In this document: positions 58,385-64,000 of the stretch, one piece after another
How positions within the stretch are numbered: the first letter of the stretch is position 1
Layout: each line of letters starts with the position of its first letter
Assembly: GCF_027923225.1 (NCBI RefSeq)
Contig: NZ_BSDI01000041.1
Location: 1-64,000 of the forward strand
DNA: 64,000 bases
Reading direction: 5' to 3'
DNA from: Phytohabitans aurantiacus
GTDB taxonomy: Bacteria; Actinomycetota; Actinomycetes; Mycobacteriales; Micromonosporaceae
Notes under the pieces: model-generated
What the model was told of the DNA's origin: nothing
Database searches by the model: none
Seen by the model: the letters and a program-made list of their open reading frames with translations, nothing else
Translations under genes and position numbers: made by a program

Positions 58385-58438
58385 GTGATCATTGCGTCAT
58401 TCAAGGCGTCCTTACGACGTGAATGACGCATTGATCAC
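58385..58438. repeat. 54-bp palindrome, family B, after the monooxygenase gene
   Basis: Left arm begins GTGATCATTGCGTCATTC, loop TCCTTA, right arm ends ATTGATCAC; three mismatches in 24 pairs. The left arm and loop are identical to those of the copy at 18416. Confidence 0.88.
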
Positions 58439-58510
58439 GGAGAAGGGGGAGACCGAATGAACCGAATGGCCGGCTGACCGTCGCGCTCCGCAAGGTGCAC
58501 ACTACGCGGG

Positions 58511-61498
58511 ATGACGAACGGGCGGCGTGGAGTCGAGGGGCGCATTCGCTTGCTCGGCCCGGTGGAGCTCACGGGCCCGGACGGCACGACCGCGCTGGCC
58601 GGAGGTCCGCGAGACCTGCTGTGCGTGCTCGCCCTCCGCGCCGGCGAAACCGTCAGCCGGGCGCTGCTGCGCGAGGCGGGTCGCGAGCCGTCCACACTCG
58701 ACCGTGACGCCGCCGTCCTTTCCAGCGCCCTCGCCCGCTGCGGCCTGCGCGGCTCGCTTGAGGTGCGCCCGGCGGGATACCGGCTGGTGACGCGGCAGAT
58801 CGACGTGCGGCGATTCCAGAGCGCGGTACGCCGGGCGCAGGCGTGCCGGCGCGGTGGCGACCTGGCGGGCGCGGTACGCCTCTACGACCGCGCGCTGGTG
58901 CTCTGGCGCGGGCCGGAGCCGCTGGCCGAGGCGCGGGTGTCCGGCTGGGCGGGCGCCGAGGTGCGCAGGCTGCGCGAGAGCCGCACGGTGGCGCTGGAAG
59001 ACCGGTGGGACTGCGCGCTGCGCCTGGCACGCGCGGCGGTGCGGGCGAGCGGCGCCCCGGTGGCCGACCGGGAGGCGGTGGCGGCGGGCATCGCGGCGGC
59101 CGCCGACGCCATCGACGCGATTCCGGTACTGGAAGAGGCGGTCGAGGCCCACCCGCTGCGCGAGCGCCGCTGGGAGTTGCTGCTCGTCGCGACGTTCCTC
59201 AGTGGACGCCGCAGGGAGGCGCTCGCGGTGTTCGAGCGGGCCCGCCAGACGTTCCTCGACCAGCTCGGCGTCGAGCCCGGTGAGCGGCTGCGCGCCCTGG
59301 CGGGTGCCGCCGAGCGAGGCGATCTGGCCGAAGCCGACCCCGACCAGGTCCGGCCGGCCACGATGACTCCGGTGCGCGCCGCCCACCTCGCGACCCTGCC
59401 GGTACCGCTGACGAGCCTGCTCGGGCGCGACGCCCTGCTCGACGCGCTCGCCGGCTGGCTGCGCGACCGCCGGCTGGTCACGCTGGTCGGTCCGGGCGGT
59501 GCGGGCAAGACCCGGCTGGCCATCGCGGCGGCGCGCCAGGTCCGCGGGCCGGTGCCCTGGTTCGTCGAGCTGAGCTCCGTGGAGTCTCCGGTACGCGTCG
59601 CGGGCGCGGTCGCCGAGGCGTTGGGCCTGCGGCAGGAGACCAGCGGCGACGCGGTCGACGCCATCGTCGACGAGATCGGTCACCAGGACCTCCTGCTGGT
59701 ACTCGACAACTGCGAGCACCTCCTCGCGGGCTGCGCCGAGCTGGTCGCCCGGCTGCTGCGCCGGTGCTCGCGGCTGCGGATCCTGGCGACCAGCCGCGCC
59801 GCGCTCCGGGTGCCCGACGAGCTGGTGGTGCCGGTGCCGCCACTGCTGCCCGAGGCGGCGGCCCGCCTCTTCCTGGAGCGCGCGCAGGCCCGCTCCGGCC
59901 GCCCGGTGGCCGAGGGCAGTGCCGGTGCGGTGGCGCAACTGTGCGCCGAGCTTGACGGGCTGCCGCTGGCCATCGAGCTGGCCGCCGCCCGCACCCCGCT
60001 GCTCAGCGTGCCGGAGATCGTCGCCCGGCTCCGCAGCGACCTGCGCCTGCTGCACAGCCCCGACCCGACCGTGCCGGACCGGCACCGCACCGTCTCCGCC
60101 ACCGTGGAGTCCAGCCTTCGCCAGCTCGACCCGGCCACGCAGGCGTACTTCGACCGGCTCGCCGTGTTCGCGGGCTTCGACGCCAGCGCCGCCGAGGCGG
60201 CCCGGCAGGCCATGGCGGCCGAGGCACCGGGCACGGACGCGCTCGCCACGCTCGTCGGAGCGTCGCTTGTGGAGCGCACCGGTGACCGGTACCGGATGCT
60301 CGTGCCGATCCGCCGGCACGCTCTCGACCGGCTCGCCCGCGACGGTGGCGAAACGGCGGCGCGGCGCGTTCATGCCGCCCACTACCTGGCGGTGGCGGAG
60401 TCGGCAGACAGCCAGTTGCGCGGGTCCGGGCAGGAGCTCGGGCTGGCCCGGCTGCGCGCCGACGCGGCAAACCTGCGGGCGGCGATGGCGTGGCTGGCCG
60501 AGTCGGGCGCGGCGGCCGTGCCGCACGGCGATTTGCGGCTCTCGACGGCCCTGGCGATGGCGTGCCGGATCGGCGGCCAGTACCGCGAGGCGCTCGGCTG
60601 GCTGTCGGCGGCCCTCGTGCGGCACCCGGACGCGCCGGCCCCGCTGCGTGCCGCCGCCGGTGCCGACGCGGCGATGCTCGCCATGCTGCTGTGCGACTAC
60701 GCGACGGCCGCCGACTACGCCGAGGAAGCCCGCTCGGCGTACCGGGCGACCGGCAACCGCCGCGCCGAGGCCCGCGTGGTGATGACGCTCGGTTCGGTGG
60801 CTCGCGAGCGCGCCCAGTACGCGATATCCGCCGCCCACCTCGACGCGGCCACCGCCACGTGCGTCGAGTGCGGTGACGAGCTGGGCGAGGCGCGGGCGGT
60901 ACTGCTGCGTGGCTTCACCGCGTGGCTGGCCGGCGACCTCGAACGGGCCGAGTCGCGGCTGCGGGCGTGCCGGCGCTGGTTCGAGCGGCTGGACGACCCG
61001 GAGCAGGCGGCGACCGCCCTGATGAACCTGGGTGCCGTCGCCCTGTACCGGGGTGACATCGACCGGGCCGGCTCGCTGCTCGACGCGGCTCTGGAGCGGT
61101 ACGCGGCGCTCGGGTTCCCGGAGGGCCTCGGCTGGGCGCACAACCTGCGCGGCCTGGTGGAGCTGCGTATCGGCCGGATCGACCGCGCCGAGGCGCACCT
61201 GGCGCTGAGCCTGGCGACGCACCGCGAGGTGGGCGACCGGTGGCGCACCGCGAGCGTGCTGGAGGCCCTCGCCGAGGTGCACCGCACGGGCGACCCGCGC
61301 CGGGCCGCCCGCCTGCTGGGCGCGGCCGCCCGCATCCGGGCCGAGATCGGCGCACCCGTCCCCGCCTGCGAGCGCGCCGACCTGGCGGTGACCACGGCAG
61401 GCGTCCGCGCCGCGCTGGGTGGGGCCTTCGACGCGTTGTACGCCGAGGCCCGCACCCTGCCGCTGGACGAGGCGCTGGTGCCCCGCGCCCTCGTCTAA
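58511..61498 (+). CDS. AfsR/SARP-like transcriptional regulator with NB-ARC and TPR domains
   Basis: The protein has 995 residues. Order: OmpR-type DNA-binding domain (about 10-97, RIRLLGPVELTGPDG), bacterial transcriptional activation domain (about 100-275), NB-ARC-type NTPase (about 300-560, Walker A GPGGAGKTR near 327, Walker B LLLVLDNCEHLL), winged-helix segment, then TPR repeats to the end. This is the large SARP/AfsR architecture that activates secondary metabolism or development. No biosynthetic cluster is adjacent, so it may act elsewhere. Its stop overlaps the convergent acetyltransferase stop. Confidence 0.9.
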   Translation: MTNGRRGVEGRIRLLGPVELTGPDGTTALAGGPRDLLCVLALRAGETVSRALLREAGREPSTLDRDAAVLSSALARCGLRGSLEVRPAGYRLVTRQIDVRRFQSAVRRAQACRRGGDLAGAVRLYDRALVLWRGPEPLAEARVSGWAGAEVRRLRESRTVALEDRWDCALRLARAAVRASGAPVADREAVAAGIAAAADAIDAIPVLEEAVEAHPLRERRWELLLVATFLSGRRREALAVFERARQTFLDQLGVEPGERLRALAGAAERGDLAEADPDQVRPATMTPVRAAHLATLPVPLTSLLGRDALLDALAGWLRDRRLVTLVGPGGAGKTRLAIAAARQVRGPVPWFVELSSVESPVRVAGAVAEALGLRQETSGDAVDAIVDEIGHQDLLLVLDNCEHLLAGCAELVARLLRRCSRLRILATSRAALRVPDELVVPVPPLLPEAAARLFLERAQARSGRPVAEGSAGAVAQLCAELDGLPLAIELAAARTPLLSVPEIVARLRSDLRLLHSPDPTVPDRHRTVSATVESSLRQLDPATQAYFDRLAVFAGFDASAAEAARQAMAAEAPGTDALATLVGASLVERTGDRYRMLVPIRRHALDRLARDGGETAARRVHAAHYLAVAESADSQLRGSGQELGLARLRADAANLRAAMAWLAESGAAAVPHGDLRLSTALAMACRIGGQYREALGWLSAALVRHPDAPAPLRAAAGADAAMLAMLLCDYATAADYAEEARSAYRATGNRRAEARVVMTLGSVARERAQYAISAAHLDAATATCVECGDELGEARAVLLRGFTAWLAGDLERAESRLRACRRWFERLDDPEQAATALMNLGAVALYRGDIDRAGSLLDAALERYAALGFPEGLGWAHNLRGLVELRIGRIDRAEAHLALSLATHREVGDRWRTASVLEALAEVHRTGDPRRAARLLGAAARIRAEIGAPVPACERADLAVTTAGVRAALGGAFDALYAEARTLPLDEALVPRALV

Positions 61499-62322
61499 GC
61501 GGGCGGAGGGATGTGCTCCGGCTCGGCTATGCAGGCTGTGCCTATGCGGCGGAAGCCGACCCTCGTGTAGACCCGCGCGATGTCTTCGCTGCCGGCAGAC
61601 AGGAAGACCAGGTCGGTGCCGTTGCTGAGGGCGTGACTGGCGAGGGCGGCTGTCACGGCGGCGCCCAGGCCGCGGCGGCGAGCCGACGGGAGGGTGGCAA
61701 CGCCGACGATCTCGGCGACGTCGTCGACGCGCTGGTACATGCCGCTGGCCAGTACCCCATCGGGAGATGGCACCAGCGCGGACGCCCGCTTGCCCGCGAG
61801 CGCCGCCCGCCGCTCGCTCTCGACCTCGTCCTCGGCGAGCGGCACCGTCGCGACGTCCCGTTCCGTGGGACCGGCGCTTCCGGCCGCGGTGCCCGGCACG
61901 CTGAACCCGATCGCCGCCACGGCCCGCCGCGCCGCGAGGTCCGCGGCGAACGACGGCGCCTCGGCATCGAGGATCGTCACCGGTACTGGCGGCGGCGCCG
62001 GCGCCGCCGCCCGATCCAGCACGAGCAGTGGCGCTTCGAGCACGCGCAGTCCTGCCGAGCGCGCCACGGGGAGCAGGTCGGGGCTCGTTTCATGGACCCA
62101 CTCGAATGCTTCTGGCGCTCCAACCTCGCGCTGACGGGCGCGAACCGCGATAACATCGGCTGCGGAGGGCGGCTCCGCAGCACCCAGCCGGGGCCGCGCG
62201 TAGTACGGCCAACCCGCGCCGTCGCGCACGAAGAGCACCAGCCCACCGAAGTCTTCGGTGTGGGCTCCGTCACGGGGCACGGCGTCGTAGAAGCGTTCCA
62301 AACGGTCAAACAGCTCAGTCAC
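61495..62322 (-). CDS. GNAT-family N-acetyltransferase (two-part)
   Basis: The protein has 275 residues. The C-terminal half has the GNAT core: VDDVAEIVGVATLPSARRRG, where ARRRGLGAAV is the acetyl-CoA loop, and IARVYTRVGFRRIG. The N-terminal half (FDRLERFYDAVPRDGAH) is conserved with similar actinobacterial proteins and may be a degenerate GNAT fold. Substrate unknown. GTG start, divergent from gltB; 3' end overlaps the regulator's stop by four bases. Confidence 0.83.
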   Translation of the reverse strand: MTELFDRLERFYDAVPRDGAHTEDFGGLVLFVRDGAGWPYYARPRLGAAEPPSAADVIAVRARQREVGAPEAFEWVHETSPDLLPVARSAGLRVLEAPLLVLDRAAAPAPPPVPVTILDAEAPSFAADLAARRAVAAIGFSVPGTAAGSAGPTERDVATVPLAEDEVESERRAALAGKRASALVPSPDGVLASGMYQRVDDVAEIVGVATLPSARRRGLGAAVTAALASHALSNGTDLVFLSAGSEDIARVYTRVGFRRIGTACIAEPEHIPPPA

Positions 62323-62437
62323 GTGTGATCTATCTCCGCTGGTGGAGTTCGGTAACCCCTAACGTAGACTCGAATGACTCAGCAGGGCCGACGTCGTCCC
62401 GATCTTTGATTCAGTGCGAGCGACGACAGGAGGCCCG
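62323..62437. promoter_or_regulatory. Promoter region of gltB
   Basis: TAGACT at 62365-62370 is a likely -10 box without a good -35. CAGGAGG at 62427-62433 is a strong ribosome site for the GTG at 62438. The region also serves the divergent acetyltransferase gene. Confidence 0.4.
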
Positions 62438-64000
62438 GTGGTTCATCCGCACCTTCAGCCATCTCCCGAAGGGCTGTACGACCCGGCGTACGAACACGAC
62501 GCCTGCGGCGTGGCCTTCGTGGCGGACCTCTCCGGTCGCCGTTCACACGACGTGGTGGCGAAGGGGCTTTCGGCCCTGTGCCGGCTGGACCACCGGGGTG
62601 CCCGGGGTGCGGAGCCGAACACCGGTGACGGCGCCGGGATCATGGTCCAGGTTCCCGACGAGTTCTTCCGTGCCGTGGTGGAGTTCGAGCTGCCGCCCGC
62701 GGGGCGGTACGCGACAGGTCTGGTGTTCCTGCCGCACGACCCGGCGGAGCAGGCACGCGCGCTGCAGGTGCTGGAGAAGTACGCGCTCGTCGAGGGCGCC
62801 GACATCCTCGGCTGGCGGGAGCTGCCGGTCGACCCGTCCGACCTGGGCGAGACGGCCGAGGCGGCGCGCCCGCACATCCGGCAGCTGTTCATCGCCGCGC
62901 ACCGGCTGACCGACTCTCCGGATGGCCCGGCGGGCTCCCCGCTGACCGGCATCGACCTCGACCGGGTCGCGTTCTGCGTGCGCAAGCGCACCGAGCGCGA
63001 GACCGCCGAGCGGGGCGTGCCGGCGTACTTCCCGTCGCTGTCGTCGCGCACGATGGTCTACAAGGGCATGCTGACGCCCGAGCAGGTGCCGGCGTTCTTC
63101 CCCGACCTGCTCGACGAGCGGGTGGCGAGCGCGATCGCGCTGGTGCACTCCCGCTTCTCCACCAACACGTTTCCGTCGTGGCCACTGGCCCACCCGTACC
63201 GGTTCATCGCCCACAACGGTGAGATCAACACGATCCGCGGAAACAAGAACTGGATGAACGCCCGCGAGGCGCTGCTGGCCTCGAAGAACATCCCGGGCAA
63301 CATCAAGCGCCTGTTCCCCATCTGCACGCCCGACGCCTCCGACGCGGCAAACGTCGACGAGGTGCTCGAGCTGCTGCACCTGGCCGGGCGCAGCCTCCCG
63401 CACGCCATGCTGATGATGATCCCGGAGGCGTGGGAGAACGACACCGACATGGACCCGGAGCGGCGCGCCTTCTACCGCTTCCACGCGAGCCTGATGGAGC
63501 CGTGGGACGGTCCGGCGGCGGTCGCCTTCACCGACGGCACGGTCGTCGGCGCGGTGCTCGACCGCAACGGCCTGCGTCCGGGCCGGTGGTGGCGCACCAG
63601 CGACGGCCTGGTGGTGCTGGGCAGCGAGGCGGGCGTGCTCGACCTCGACCCGGCCACCGTCGTCGCCAAGGGGCGGCTCCAGCCCGGCCGGATGTTCCTG
63701 GTCGACACCGGCTCGGGTCGCATCGTCGAAGACGACGAGATCAAGGCGTCGCTCTCGGTGGAGCAGCCGTACGACGACTGGCTGCACGCCGGGCTCATCA
63801 ACCTGGAAGACCTCCCCGAGCGCGAGCACATCGTCTACACGCACGACTCGGTGCAGCGCCGCCAGCAGACCTTCGGATACACCGAGGAGGAGCTGAAGAT
63901 CCTCCTGGCGCCGATGGCCCGCACCGGCGCCGAGCCGCTCGGTTCGATGGGCACCGACACGCCGATCTCGCCGCTGTCCAGCCGGCCGCGGCTGATGTAC
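62438..64000 (+). CDS. gltB: Glutamate synthase large subunit, N-terminal part (runs off the window)
   Basis: The enzyme makes two glutamates from glutamine and 2-oxoglutarate. The first 521 residues are seen; full GltB has about 1500. The class II amidotransferase nucleophile is C23 in HDACGVAFVAD, exposed after removal of a short propeptide. HSRFSTNTFPSWPLAHP, NGEINTI and RNGLRPGRW are hallmark motifs. GTG start follows CAGGAGG by four bases. The reading frame is open to the last base; the small subunit gltD is expected downstream. Confidence 0.95.
   Translation, partial: MVHPHLQPSPEGLYDPAYEHDACGVAFVADLSGRRSHDVVAKGLSALCRLDHRGARGAEPNTGDGAGIMVQVPDEFFRAVVEFELPPAGRYATGLVFLPHDPAEQARALQVLEKYALVEGADILGWRELPVDPSDLGETAEAARPHIRQLFIAAHRLTDSPDGPAGSPLTGIDLDRVAFCVRKRTERETAERGVPAYFPSLSSRTMVYKGMLTPEQVPAFFPDLLDERVASAIALVHSRFSTNTFPSWPLAHPYRFIAHNGEINTIRGNKNWMNAREALLASKNIPGNIKRLFPICTPDASDAANVDEVLELLHLAGRSLPHAMLMMIPEAWENDTDMDPERRAFYRFHASLMEPWDGPAAVAFTDGTVVGAVLDRNGLRPGRWWRTSDGLVVLGSEAGVLDLDPATVVAKGRLQPGRMFLVDTGSGRIVEDDEIKASLSVEQPYDDWLHAGLINLEDLPEREHIVYTHDSVQRRQQTFGYTEEELKILLAPMARTGAEPLGSMGTDTPISPLSSRPRLMY

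Noticed and set aside
18416..58438. CRISPR array as an explanation for the 54-bp repeats
   Set aside because: The copies are tens of kilobases apart, lie at gene ends and have no regular spacers or cas genes.
18416..58438. Insertion sequence ends as an explanation for the 54-bp repeats
   Set aside because: No transposase lies between copies and no target-site duplication is visible at any copy. A MITE origin remains possible but unproven.
58502..61282. 926-residue minus-strand frame opposite the AfsR-like gene
   Set aside because: Composition typical of antisense GC-rich DNA; the plus strand shows clear ordered domains.
1..64000. tRNA, rRNA or riboswitch genes
   Set aside because: I looked for cloverleaf patterns, TTCGA loops in context and known riboswitch cores in the intergenic stretches and found none that I could support.

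Overview
The window is a 64 kb piece of a high-GC actinomycete chromosome. Gene order (lspA-rluD, dnaE, hisDCB-hisH-priA-hisF, hisI-trpE, trpC-trpB-trpA-lgt, gltB), many GTG starts, 4-base stop/start overlaps and the lack of a separate trpF all fit Actinomycetota. The combination looks most like Micromonosporaceae; that family placement is an inference from gene content and was not tested by a search. Most of the window is vertically inherited backbone. I see no prophage, insertion sequence, CRISPR array, tRNA or rRNA.

Layout. 0.4-6.4 kb: a Lys/Ala-rich TraR/DksA-type protein, signal peptidase II, an RluD-type pseudouridine synthase, a membrane-anchored protein of unknown function and a MinD/ParA-like ATPase. 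6.7-12.3 kb: a polytopic GT-C-like membrane protein diverging from dnaE. 12.3-13.2 kb: a gene-free stretch packed with perfect inverted repeats. 13.2-20.4 kb: DUF2567 and LON-domain proteins converge, then comes the histidine operon. 20.4-24.9 kb: YczE-type membrane protein diverging from a MocR regulator, then DUF1349 and LtrA proteins. 24.9-31.8 kb: an acyl-CoA ligase, an acetyltransferase, a PepSY protein with an OmpR-family two-component system, a frameshifted gene and a small secreted protein. 31.9-41.4 kb: a heterodimeric ABC exporter, a DUF2470 protein divergent from a zinc-ligand-free S4 protein across an iron-box-like sequence, a TetR-linked ABC exporter, a MerR/aldo-keto reductase pair and a nucleotidyltransferase. 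41.4-49.0 kb: an accessory-looking block with a WD40-KAP NTPase, two adjacent methyltransferases (one PRMT-like) and an acidic repeat protein. 49.3-55.2 kb: hisI and the trp genes. 55.3-64 kb: Nudix, lgt, an FAD monooxygenase, an AfsR/SARP-like regulator, an acetyltransferase and the start of gltB.

How genes work together. hisD, hisC, hisB, hisH, priA, hisF and hisI supply most of histidine synthesis (hisG and hisE are not here). trpE, trpC, trpB and trpA make tryptophan, with PriA expected to stand in for TrpF. LspA and Lgt are two enzymes of the same lipoprotein maturation path.

Most notable non-coding signal: seven interspersed palindromes, each exactly 54 bp, lie at gene 3' ends. They fall into two sequence families with the same layout, and four of the seven supply the TGA stop codon of the neighbouring gene. 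Other signals worth attention are a 44-bp element shared by two promoter regions around the two-component system, tandem iron-box-like sites, and the WD40-KAP/methyltransferase block.
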